From Actinomycetes bacterium (lineage in GTDB: Bacteria > Actinomycetota > Acidimicrobiia > Acidimicrobiales > Palsa-688): 7,614 nt of DNA. The translations under genes were made by a program, and so were the position numbers. How positions within the stretch are numbered: position 1 is the stretch's first letter; each line of letters opens with the position of its first letter. The stretch spans positions 1 to 7,614 of the forward strand of contig JAKBBS010000154.1 in NCBI GenBank assembly GCA_021808425.1, in the 5' to 3' direction. This document shows, piece after piece, positions 1 to 6,040 of the stretch. The notes under the pieces are model-generated. The model saw only the letters and a list, made by a program, of their open reading frames with translations, searched no databases and was not told where the DNA came from.

Positions 1-65
1 AGATGCGCAAGGTCAAGCACGCCTATGACCGGGGAATCAAGGCGAAAAAGGGCATCGAGTACTGA
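1..65 (+). CDS. 3' end of an unidentified gene (partial)
   Basis: An open frame enters from the left edge and stops at TGA 63-65. The visible tail reads RKVKHAYDRGIKAKKGIEY. It is very basic, with 7 Lys or Arg in about 20 residues, and ends in a short polar tail. The piece is too short to assign to a family. An ATG at 3-5 lies in this frame, but a 20-codon gene starting there is less likely than the end of a longer gene upstream. The stop lies 43 nt before the -10 box of the antitoxin, so this gene is probably separate from the toxin-antitoxin unit. Confidence 0.35.
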   Translation, partial: MRKVKHAYDRGIKAKKGIEY

Positions 66-108
66 AGTCCTCCCCGAAGCGAGGCCAAAAACGGCTCAAT
101 TAGGCATG

Positions 109-127
109 TATTATCATGTTATGATGA
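109..127 (+). promoter_or_regulatory. Leaderless promoter and operator-like palindrome of the antitoxin gene
   Basis: TATTAT at 109-114 ends exactly 6 nt before the ATG at 121. TATCAT at 112-117 ends 6 nt before the second ATG at 124. This TANNNT-N6-ATG arrangement is the usual form of leaderless promoters in actinobacteria. No Shine-Dalgarno sequence precedes either ATG, and no convincing -35 box is visible. The palindrome ATCAT-GTT-ATGAT (113-117 and 121-125) overlaps the -10 region and the start codon, and pairing extends to T111/A127 with one mismatch. Ribbon-helix-helix antitoxins commonly repress their own promoter through such sites, so an autoregulatory operator is a reasonable inference. 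The stretch is clearly AT-richer than its surroundings. Confidence 0.5.
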
Positions 128-381
128 AACGCCGCGTCACATTGAGTCTCGACGAGGACGTAGTGCAGGCCTTAGAGACGCTCGGCGGGCGAAGCTTGTC
201 CTCTACTGCGAACGATGCGCTTCGAGCGGCCGTCGCCTTAGAAGCCCACCGCGCTGCTCTCGGTCGTTGGCTCGACGAGCTCGATGTCATACACGGCGCG
301 GCGACACCCGAGGAGACTGAGTCGATCGGGAGGTTCGTCGACGACCTAACCCGATCAGCAATTGGCGCAGAGGTAGCGTGA
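121..381 (+). CDS. vapB: VapB-like ribbon-helix-helix antitoxin
   Basis: The product has 86 residues. It should bind and neutralise the PIN toxin encoded next to it, and repress the operon. The N-terminus MMKRRVTLSLDEDVVQALE has the short basic beta-strand followed by a helix (RVTLSLDEDVV), and the next helix is SLSSTANDALRAAVALE; together these are a ribbon-helix-helix fold, at about residues 4-45. The C-terminal half is acidic (WLDELDVIHG, TPEETESIG, FVDDL), as expected for the toxin-binding part. The start at 121 is chosen because the fold begins immediately there and a -10 box sits 6 nt upstream; 124 is almost equally good. The frame is open back to 25, but that extension has no recognisable fold and overlaps the previous gene. 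The stop overlaps the toxin start (GTGA), typical of translational coupling. Confidence 0.8.
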   Translation: MMKRRVTLSLDEDVVQALETLGGRSLSSTANDALRAAVALEAHRAALGRWLDELDVIHGAATPEETESIGRFVDDLTRSAIGAEVA

Positions 382-811
382 GCCTCTCGGTGGTGCTAGA
401 CGCCACCGCATTCGACGTAATCGACCGTGCTGAGGGGGCCGCGTTAGGTCAACTGATGCGTTGCGTTATCGAGCGCGGCGGCGACGTCAGGTGTGCAGCA
501 GTAACGCTGGCGGACGTATGCAGGGGCCAGTCGCGTACCCGACGCGTCGAGGTGGCCACGTCCCGTGACCGAGGTGGGAGGCGAATCATGGTCATCCCGA
601 CGGATGAAGACTAGCCAAGCTCGTCGGAAGCGTACTCCACGCTGTCCACCGAGCAAGTGACCGCATCGCTGACGCTCGTGTCGTAGCTGTCTGCGCAGCG
701 ACGGACGTCGCTGTTGTAATCACATCCGACCCGGAAGACATCATGGAGATGGCGATGGCGCTGCCCGCTACGAGGATCGTCGTCCGGCGCCCTGGAGCCA
801 TAACCCCATAA
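378..811 (+). pseudogene. vapC: VapC-like PIN-domain toxin, frameshifted
   Basis: PIN-domain toxins are Mg-dependent ribonucleases that cleave tRNA or other RNA. The first frame (GTG 378 to TAG 612-614, 78 residues) carries the N-terminal half: SVVLDATAFDVI with the first catalytic acid at D8, and AAVTLADVCRG with an acid at D46. It then stops in the middle of the fold. The frame beginning at CTA 611-613 continues without a break for 66 residues to TAA 809-811: LAKLVGSVLHAVHRASDRIA, then DARVVAVCAATDVAVVITSD, then PEDI and a strand ATRIVVRRP. This supplies the missing acids, about D99 and D118 in a restored 144-residue protein, which is the usual VapC size. Loss of one base, for instance a C in GACCTAGCC, explains the break. 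No slippery sequence suggests programmed frameshifting. A sequencing or assembly error is the main alternative to a true mutation. Confidence 0.8.
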
Positions 812-840
812 TCGTCGGTCAGATGTCGGTGCCAACGGGC

Positions 841-920
841 GTGGGATGGCAATGGGATTTGACCGATGGCGGTCAGGCGACCGTCGTCGAAGACCTCAGC
901 CGGGATATCCCACCTTTTTT
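841..920 (+). terminator. Possible terminator of the toxin-antitoxin operon, with small alternative hairpins
   Basis: GTGGGAT (841-847) is complementary to ATCCCAC (907-913), and a run of six T follows at 915-920. The 59-nt loop is long for an intrinsic terminator. Inside the loop, GACCG (861-865), CGGTC (870-874) and GACCG (879-883) are each separated by 4 nt, so the middle copy can pair with either neighbour. GGGATATCCC at 902-911 is a perfect palindrome. The site lies between the stop of the broken toxin and the convergent Nudix gene, where a terminator is expected. The rest of 812-933 holds nothing else convincing. Confidence 0.3.
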
Positions 921-933
921 CCAACCTCCTGCT

Positions 934-1668
934 CTAGCTCGACGTGACCTCGACAGTCCACGCCGGCTCGGACATGACGAGCCGGCGTCGCGGACCGGGC
1001 CTCGACATGTTCCCGTCGGCAAAACCGGCGTCGCCCAGCCATGCTGCTACCGCAGGCGTGTCACCTGAGGCAGGAAACATTCGGGTCTCGTAAGCCTCGA
1101 CGGGCCGGTCTGCGACCGATGCGAGCGCCGACGCTGCGTCGCCGTGCCTGGCGATCCACCACAGCGTCATGTAGGTCGGGGGGGCCATTGTCATCGCAGC
1201 CGAATTCCTGGCGTCCATCGCCGCCTGCGCGGTTAGCCAGCGGAACTCGCGTATCTCGGAGTCGTCGACGACGACCTCCGAGTCGTCCGGCGCGACCCCG
1301 AGGAAGAACCAGGTAGCGAAACGCCGTGGGGCTTCGGGCGGTGGCATCCAGAACGACAGCAACTCCAGCCCCTCAACGTCGAGTTCGATGCCCGCTTCCT
1401 CGCGCGCCTCTCGCACAGCAGCGATGCGCGCCGCGTCAATCTCGTCCGGCCCCGCAACCGTTGCCTTGCGCCCCCGCTGAAGCCTCGCAGCGGCCTCCGC
1501 CCGGTCAGCGTCGTCGACCTGGCCACCAGGGAAAACCCACATGCCGCCGAAGGCTCCACGGGAGTTTCGGCGAACCAGTAGGACTTCCAACTCGGCTGCG
1601 TTCTCACGAAGCACGACGACTGTCGCTGCAGGAGTCGCTTCGCTCGGTCGAGGTCGGGTTTCAGGCAC
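934..1668 (-). CDS. Nudix hydrolase (NUDT19/RP2-like, long insert)
   Basis: The product has 244 residues and should hydrolyse a nucleoside-diphosphate-linked or CoA-type substrate, which the sequence does not specify. The N-terminal strand AATVVVLRE leads into LEVLLVRRNSRGAFGGMWVF, then PGG at about residues 47-49. An insert of roughly 36 residues precedes the catalytic Nudix box core AAVREAREEAGI (about 84-94), which carries the REXXEE metal ligands. The FMGG-type stretch before FPGG and the long insert resemble the NUDT19/RP2-like branch. The later part has FATWFFLGVAP and EIREFRWLTAQAAMD, the usual end of the fold. GTG 1668 is chosen as start because it overlaps the stop of the upstream NERD gene by 8 nt and leaves a normal N-terminus. 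TTG 1749 would add 27 basic residues and overlap the NERD gene by 89 nt. No Shine-Dalgarno is evident, so translation is probably coupled. Confidence 0.85.
   Translation of the reverse strand: MPETRPRPSEATPAATVVVLRENAAELEVLLVRRNSRGAFGGMWVFPGGQVDDADRAEAAARLQRGRKATVAGPDEIDAARIAAVREAREEAGIELDVEGLELLSFWMPPPEAPRRFATWFFLGVAPDDSEVVVDDSEIREFRWLTAQAAMDARNSAAMTMAPPTYMTLWWIARHGDAASALASVADRPVEAYETRMFPASGDTPAVAAWLGDAGFADGNMSRPGPRRRLVMSEPAWTVEVTSS
960..988. repeat. Perfect 11-bp inverted repeat in the tail of the Nudix gene
   Basis: ACGCCGGCTCG (960-970) and CGAGCCGGCGT (978-988) are exact reverse complements around the 7-nt loop GACATGA. It lies inside the Nudix coding region, ending 24 nt before its stop, and encodes the residues around MSEPAW. 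A very stable GC-rich hairpin would form in either transcript. No T run follows on either strand, so it is not a standard intrinsic terminator. It may still help terminate or stabilise convergent transcripts. Confidence 0.5.
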
Positions 1669-2452
1669 GAGACCATGCCGTCGGGGCTCTCCGAGGCCCC
1701 TCGTCGCCCGAGCCTTCCTGCCAGGACGCCTCTTCGAATGCTGCCCCAACGCAAGAGGCGATCCTCGCGATGTCGGTTCTGCTCAGCGCGCGCCGTCCCC
1801 GGCGAATGTGCCTGGCGAGCTTAGAGGGCTCAACGATCCGCACTCCGCCCTCTTCGGCGCGCCGTGATAGCCGACGTTGCCGGGCCTGCGACGCCGTGCC
1901 GATGGAGTGCAGAACAACCAGGGGATACACCTCGACGGGGGCAGTCTCACCGACAAGCGCCGTCAGTTCCCGGGCGACGATTTCTGCTTCCCACGCCGTA
2001 GCGGAGGTGTCGAGGAGCCGTCCGCCGACCCGTATCCTCCTGCCCCAACGGCGGGTGACGTTGGCCCTGGTGGTCTTCGAGTCGACCAGCCACACTCCGG
2101 TAGGGCCTACTACTAAATGGTCGATGTTCTGCCTCCTCGTCGGGACAGCCAGGTCGTGCCATACCTTCCAGCGTCGTCCGGCCATGGCGTCGAGGATCGC
2201 GGCTGTGCAAACCTCGCCGGCCGCGCCTTGGCGCCACCGGTCCATCTCGGCGCGCCCGAACGGACCCCACCACGCCAACGCCAGCCCGGCCAGACCGATC
2301 GCAGCGAGTGTTCCCGCGAATATCCCGTCCGTCCCCGACGTCCCGAAGCTCGACGCCACATCAGCGCCGGCCGCTGCGAGGGCAAGCGAGACGAACGCGA
2401 GAAACGCACGGCGGGCGACGTGGCTATAGCGAAGGCGGCGGTAGCGTTGCAT
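1661..2452 (-). CDS. Membrane-anchored NERD-domain (nuclease-related) protein
   Basis: The product has 263 residues. Near the N-terminus are two hydrophobic segments, about residues 15-33 (AFLAFVSLALAAA) and 44-62 (IFAGTLAAIGLAGLALAWW), which should hold it in the membrane with both ends on the same, probably cytoplasmic, side. A NERD domain follows at about 76-180. It shows AAGEVCTAAILDAM (Glu 80), NIDHLVVGPTGVWLVDSKTT (Asp 111, Asp 124, Lys 126) and the later strand VEVYPLVVLHS. The D...(D/E)XK pattern is that of restriction-endonuclease-like folds, so the catalytic residues appear intact, although few NERD proteins have a proven nuclease activity. The basic C-terminal tail (about 190-263) is not recognised. 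ATG 2452 is preferred because the DNA beyond it is AT-richer and looks intergenic. The frame stays open to ATG 2548, with GTG codons at 2485 and 2479. The Nudix gene follows with an 8-nt overlap, so the two form an operon. Confidence 0.8.
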   Translation of the reverse strand: MQRYRRLRYSHVARRAFLAFVSLALAAAGADVASSFGTSGTDGIFAGTLAAIGLAGLALAWWGPFGRAEMDRWRQGAAGEVCTAAILDAMAGRRWKVWHDLAVPTRRQNIDHLVVGPTGVWLVDSKTTRANVTRRWGRRIRVGGRLLDTSATAWEAEIVARELTALVGETAPVEVYPLVVLHSIGTASQARQRRLSRRAEEGGVRIVEPSKLARHIRRGRRALSRTDIARIASCVGAAFEEASWQEGSGDEGPRRAPTAWSRA

Positions 2453-2540
2453 CGCAGAACGCCCGGCTGATGTGGCCACGGTCACGAGACTACTAACTAC
2501 ATCGTTGCTATTCGTCTCATCCGTCTGATTGGCTTGAGGT
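2453..2540. promoter_or_regulatory. Shared divergent intergenic region (NERD operon / sbcD operon)
   Basis: This 88-bp stretch separates the divergent starts at 2452 (minus) and 2541 (plus). Its right half (about 2487-2540) is markedly less GC-rich than its surroundings, as expected for promoters. I see no strong -35/-10 pair on either strand. TATTCG (2509-2514) is a weak -10 candidate for the plus strand. GAGG at 2536-2539 is only 1 nt from the sbcD ATG, too close to be a good ribosome binding site. The assignment is by position and composition only. Confidence 0.35.
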
Positions 2541-3677
2541 ATGCGCATTGCTGCACTCGGAGACGCACACCTAGGTCGCTCCTACTATCCGGTGACAGCC
2601 GGATCGGGGGTCAACCAGCGCGAGCGGGACTTCGAGGTGTCTTTCGAGGCTGCGGTCGCCCTCGCGCTCAGCTTGGAACCTGATCTGGTGCTGTGGCTCG
2701 GCGACATTTTCGACCATCCCCGGCCCAGCTACCGCTCCTACCAGGTGGCCCAGCGCGCCCTGGCTTCAATCCGCGACCACGGCGTCAAGGCGGTGGTGAT
2801 CTCCGGCAACCACGACACACCCCGCCTGCCGGGGAAAGGAAGCCCGTACGCGGCGCTCGCCGACACCTTTCCCGAGATGGCGTTCGCTCACCGAATGTGT
2901 TACGAGCGTTTCGACTTCCCGGGGCTCGCTGTCCATGCAGTCCCCCAGACGCTCACCGTTAAGGCGGCGGTCGATGCTCTAGATGAAGCGGCGCGAGGAC
3001 GCGTCGCCGACCGCACGAACCTGCTGCTCACCCATCCGCGGCTCAGGCAGCTCCAACCCCGCCACGCCGATATCAACGAGATAGAAGTCGACCAGGACCT
3101 CCTCCGCTCCGACCTCGTACTTCTCGGGCATTACCACACGTTCACGACGGTCACCGAGACCATGTGGTACGCCGGGGCGCCGGACAGCTTCAGCTTCGCC
3201 GACGAACCGGAACGCCCGAAGGGGATCGTACTGCTCGACACCGACACCGGGCACTGCAAGGCCGTCGAGCTCACCGGCAGGCGACCTTTGGTCACCTTGG
3301 AGTCTGTCTACGCGCTCGGCTTGGCCCCGAGCGAACTGCAGGAGCTTCTGGAAAAAAGGGCGGCCACTATCCCCGAAGGCGCCGTCGCGAGGGTCTACGT
3401 AGATGGCGTCGACCCCGACGTGTGGCGCCTGGTGGACCGAAACGCTGTCCGAGACGCCGCCCGGTCCGGTCTGCACTTGAAGGTGGAGCCGCAGTTCGTC
3501 AGCCGCTCGATTCCCGCGGAGCTGCCTGAGATCGCAGGCCTCGGGGCACAGTGGACCCGCTATCTCGCAGGTCAGGACTTGACGGGCCTCGACTCGGAGG
3601 GTGTCCGCCAGCTCGGGCTCGACTACCTCGACGCTGCGATCCTCGGCGGCCCGGGACCCGCACCGTCGTCGTGTTGA
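2541..3677 (+). CDS. sbcD: SbcD/Mre11-like metallophosphoesterase nuclease subunit
   Basis: The product has 378 residues and is the nuclease half of an Mre11-Rad50 (SbcD-SbcC) complex, which trims and opens blocked or hairpin DNA ends in the cytoplasm using two Mn ions. The metal motifs are all present and in order: GDAHLG (D8, H10), LGDIFDH (D55), GNHD (N90, H91, D92), LLTHPR (H165) and GHYHT (H197, H199). The stretch MWYAGAPDSFSFADE is the usual end of the phosphoesterase domain. The remaining 150 or so residues are the capping and partner-binding part. The length is close to the usual 380-420. ATG 2541 is chosen because the first metal motif sits at residue 8, as in the family. The ATPase gene overlaps its 3' end by 7 nt, so the two subunits should be made together. 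No key residue is missing. Confidence 0.92.
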   Translation: MRIAALGDAHLGRSYYPVTAGSGVNQRERDFEVSFEAAVALALSLEPDLVLWLGDIFDHPRPSYRSYQVAQRALASIRDHGVKAVVISGNHDTPRLPGKGSPYAALADTFPEMAFAHRMCYERFDFPGLAVHAVPQTLTVKAAVDALDEAARGRVADRTNLLLTHPRLRQLQPRHADINEIEVDQDLLRSDLVLLGHYHTFTTVTETMWYAGAPDSFSFADEPERPKGIVLLDTDTGHCKAVELTGRRPLVTLESVYALGLAPSELQELLEKRAATIPEGAVARVYVDGVDPDVWRLVDRNAVRDAARSGLHLKVEPQFVSRSIPAELPEIAGLGAQWTRYLAGQDLTGLDSEGVRQLGLDYLDAAILGGPGPAPSSC

Positions 3678-6007
3678 TCACCCGGCTGCATCTTCGCAAC
3701 TTCAGGGTCTACGAGCAAGACCTGGACCTCGAGATCCCGCCCGGGCTTGTGGGTATTCACGGGCCGAACGGTTCGGGGAAGTCGACGCTTCTAGAAGCGA
3801 TCCTCTTCGCGTTGTGGGGCAAGTCGCGCACGAGTCGTGAACTGATCCGGACTGCCGGTGTGGTAGCGGACGGGGTTTGCGCGATCGAGTTCGAGCACGA
3901 GGGCCACCTCTACACGGTGCGCCGGACGGTCAAAGGGGTCAACTCGTCGTCGGCGGTCGAGGTGACCTGCGACGGTGTTGTGATGGCGACCGCGAACCGC
4001 GACGCCCAAGCCTACGTGGAGTCGATTCTCGGGCTGGACGTGGACGCGTTTCGTGCCTCGGTGTTCGCCGAGCAGAATCAGTTGGCGGCGTTCTCGGCGC
4101 AACGTCCCGAGGAGAGACGGCGCCTCGTGATGGCCCTGCTCGGCATAACCCCCCTTGACGCGGCTCGCGACGCGGCGCGACGCGACGCCCGTGAGTGCGG
4201 CGCGGACCACGACCGGCTGAGGGCCATGCTTCCCGACGTCGAAGCCCTCGAAGTCGAGGTGTCGGACTCCGACGCGGCTGCCTCTGCGGCCGAGGTCGCA
4301 GCGACGGAGGAGGTCGGGGCCGCGACAGCCGCCCGGGGAAGACTCGAGGATGCCGAGCGGGAGCTTCTCGCTCTCGACTTGCTCCGCCAGAGACACGAAC
4401 GCGTCGTCGTCGAGGGTCGTGCGGTACGAGAACGCTTGGAGAGGGCGAGAAGCCAGGTAGCCGGCCTCGTCGAGACGCTCGCCGGCCTCGACGAGGCCTC
4501 GGCGCGCCTGAAGGTGCTCGAAGAGCAGTCGTCGGGGCTCGACGAGGACTCAAGGCGCTTAGATCTGCTGGTCGAAGCTGCGCGTGCGGCCAGGACGGCG
4601 GACGCGGCGCCAGCGCCCGAACCTCCCGGCGACTTCGACGACGTCGCAAGCAGCGACGCCTCCAAGGAGGCCGAACGCGTCGCGAACGAGCTCGCCGCAG
4701 CCGCGGCATACGAGGACGCTGCGCGGGAGTCCCTCCGTGTTGCGCTGGCCGCCCAGCAGAGCGCCGAGTCGATCTCGGACAACTCGACGTGCCCCACGTG
4801 CGGCCAGGTCCTCGGTGAGTCTTTCGACGCGGTAAGGGCCCATCACCGCCGGGAAGTCGATTCGGCGAGGAAGTTACTGGAAGCCCGCAGCGGCCGGGTC
4901 GCGGAGCTTCGCGAGGCGGCGGCCCGGACCCGAAAGCTCGCAGACAAGCTGCGCCGGGAGCAAGCCGCTCACAGCGAGAGGGTCGCAACGTTTGACGCTG
5001 CGCTACGCAAGGCCCACGAGACCCACGCCGAAAGGCTCGCAGCATGGCTCGCCGTCGCTGCACCGAGCGACACGCCGAGCGACACACCGGGCGACACGCC
5101 GGGCCTGTCGCTCCCGTCTACGAGCGCCGTCGAAGCAATGGTCCGTTCCCTTCGAAAGCGCATCGACGTCAAGCGTGGCGCCCACGCCGAAGCGCTCGGC
5201 CTGCGTGGGATGTTCGCCACTAGGGCGACAAGCGAAGCCGCTCTCCACGCAGCGCGGAACGAGATGGACCAAGCAGCCTCCCTGCTCGACGGCCTACGCG
5301 AACAGGCCAGAGCGCTCCACTATCGTCCAGAGGACCTCGAATCTGCGTCCGGGAAGCGCAACTCCGCGGCCAAGGTGTCGCAACGCTCGGAGGAGAACGC
5401 CCAGGCGGCAGGACTGCGCGCGGCGAGGCTGAGGGAGCGAGCCGATGGGGCTGCTACACGCTTGGCGGACGCCAAAGCCCAACACGACAAGCTTCGCGAC
5501 TTGGAGAAGCGAGCTCGCCATCTCGCCCGGACTGCAGAACTGCTCGCCCGTTTCCGTGACACTGTCGTAGCGAGCGTCGGCCCGAGGCTCGCTACGCAGG
5601 CGGCCGCCCTCTTCGGCGAGCTCACCGACAACGAGTACGAAGGTGTCCAGGTCGACCCGGACACGTTCCAGTTGCAGATCCTCGACGGTGGCCAGCTCTT
5701 TGGACTCGACCGCTTCTCGGGGTCGGAGGTGGACCTCGCGAACCTTGCGCTTCGTGTGGCGATAAGCGAGCACGTCAACTTCCAGTCCGGGGGGGCTATA
5801 GGCCTGCTCGTGCTCGACGAGGTCTTCGGACCACTCGACGACGACCGGAAGACCAGGATGCTGCTAGCGCTCGAGCGCCTGCGGGGTCGTTTCCGCCAGA
5901 TCCTGATCGTCACCCACGACACCGAGATCAAAGAGCAGCTCCCGAGCGCCGTGGAGGTCGTCAAACTGCCCGGGCGTCGCGCTACGGCACGTCTGTTAGA
6001 CGCCTAG
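3671..6007 (+). CDS. sbcC: SbcC/Rad50-like ATPase with zinc hook, compact form
   Basis: The product has 778 residues and is the ATPase that bridges DNA and gates the SbcD nuclease. The N-terminal half-domain (about 1-170) has LHLRNFRVYEQ, Walker A GPNGSGKST (31-39) and the Q-loop region VFAEQNQLAAF (131-141). A first coiled-coil arm (about 180-365) rich in Ala, Arg and Glu leads to the zinc hook CPTCGQ (C374, C377). The second arm (about 385-640) returns to the C-terminal half-domain with signature FSGSE (682-686), Walker B GLLVLDEVFG (D716, E717) and the H-loop IVTHD (H749). Typical family members are longer, about 850-1300 residues, so the arms are short. GTG 3671 is chosen because the ATPase fold starts there (VLITRLHLRNF); TTG 3674 would give a TTGA overlap. 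The frame is open to 3551, but that extension overlaps sbcD and lacks family resemblance. A proline-rich tandem repeat interrupts the second arm. Confidence 0.92.
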   Translation: MLITRLHLRNFRVYEQDLDLEIPPGLVGIHGPNGSGKSTLLEAILFALWGKSRTSRELIRTAGVVADGVCAIEFEHEGHLYTVRRTVKGVNSSSAVEVTCDGVVMATANRDAQAYVESILGLDVDAFRASVFAEQNQLAAFSAQRPEERRRLVMALLGITPLDAARDAARRDARECGADHDRLRAMLPDVEALEVEVSDSDAAASAAEVAATEEVGAATAARGRLEDAERELLALDLLRQRHERVVVEGRAVRERLERARSQVAGLVETLAGLDEASARLKVLEEQSSGLDEDSRRLDLLVEAARAARTADAAPAPEPPGDFDDVASSDASKEAERVANELAAAAAYEDAARESLRVALAAQQSAESISDNSTCPTCGQVLGESFDAVRAHHRREVDSARKLLEARSGRVAELREAAARTRKLADKLRREQAAHSERVATFDAALRKAHETHAERLAAWLAVAAPSDTPSDTPGDTPGLSLPSTSAVEAMVRSLRKRIDVKRGAHAEALGLRGMFATRATSEAALHAARNEMDQAASLLDGLREQARALHYRPEDLESASGKRNSAAKVSQRSEENAQAAGLRAARLRERADGAATRLADAKAQHDKLRDLEKRARHLARTAELLARFRDTVVASVGPRLATQAAALFGELTDNEYEGVQVDPDTFQLQILDGGQLFGLDRFSGSEVDLANLALRVAISEHVNFQSGGAIGLLVLDEVFGPLDDDRKTRMLLALERLRGRFRQILIVTHDTEIKEQLPSAVEVVKLPGRRATARLLDA
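5063..5104 (+). repeat. 3.5 copies of a 12-nt in-frame tandem repeat inside sbcC
   Basis: The units are CCGAGCGACACG (5063-5074), CCGAGCGACACA (5075-5086), CCGGGCGACACG (5087-5098) and the half unit CCGGGC (5099-5104). They encode PSDT-PSDT-PGDT-PG from about residue 465 of the SbcC-like protein. A Pro/Gly-rich tetrapeptide cannot continue a coiled coil, so it must form a flexible break in the second arm. The repeat length is a multiple of three, so gain or loss of units keeps the frame. Confidence 0.85.
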
Positions 6008-6023
6008 TTGCCAGCCTGCGATA

Positions 6024-6040
6024 CTCACGGGCGACGTGAG
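6024..6040 (+). promoter_or_regulatory. Inverted repeat over the acyltransferase start codon
   Basis: CTCACG (6024-6029) and CGTGAG (6035-6040) are exact reverse complements with a 5-nt spacer, and the second arm contains the GTG start at 6036. GATACT at 6020-6025 is a possible -10 element, which would place a start site only a few bases from the GTG. The repeat could be an operator, or a small hairpin hiding the start codon. There is no Shine-Dalgarno in the 28-nt gap after sbcC. Confidence 0.3.

Noticed and set aside
25..120. N-terminal extension of the antitoxin frame back to 25
   Set aside because: It overlaps the previous gene's end, has no fold, and includes the -10 box and palindrome; the RHH domain begins at 121-124.
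600..620. Programmed frameshifting in the PIN toxin
   Set aside because: No slippery heptamer or stimulatory structure is visible at the junction, and a simple one-base loss explains it.
592..924. Minus-strand frame of 110 codons starting with TTG, right after AGGAGG
   Set aside because: Most of it is antisense to the clear PIN-domain sequence. The AGGAGG touches the TTG with no spacing, and no family is recognisable. The first 40 residues look mildly protein-like, but that is not enough.
1669..1749. TTG start at 1749 for the Nudix gene
   Set aside because: It would overlap the NERD gene by 89 nt and add a basic tail absent from the fold; GTG 1668 gives an 8-nt coupled overlap.
1326..2429. 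Long plus-strand frame (367 codons)
   Set aside because: It is antisense to the Nudix and NERD genes and rich in Arg/Pro/Ser, as expected of a GC-rich shadow frame.
3551..3670. 40-residue upstream extension of the SbcC-like protein
   Set aside because: It lies within sbcD in another frame and is Arg/Pro-rich; the ATPase fold starts at 3671.
3939..5087. Long minus-strand frame (382 codons) under sbcC
   Set aside because: It is Arg/Pro-rich low-complexity shadow of the ATPase gene with no domain.
5063..5104. CRISPR-like array
   Set aside because: The units are only 12 nt, directly adjacent without spacers, and in frame within a coding region.
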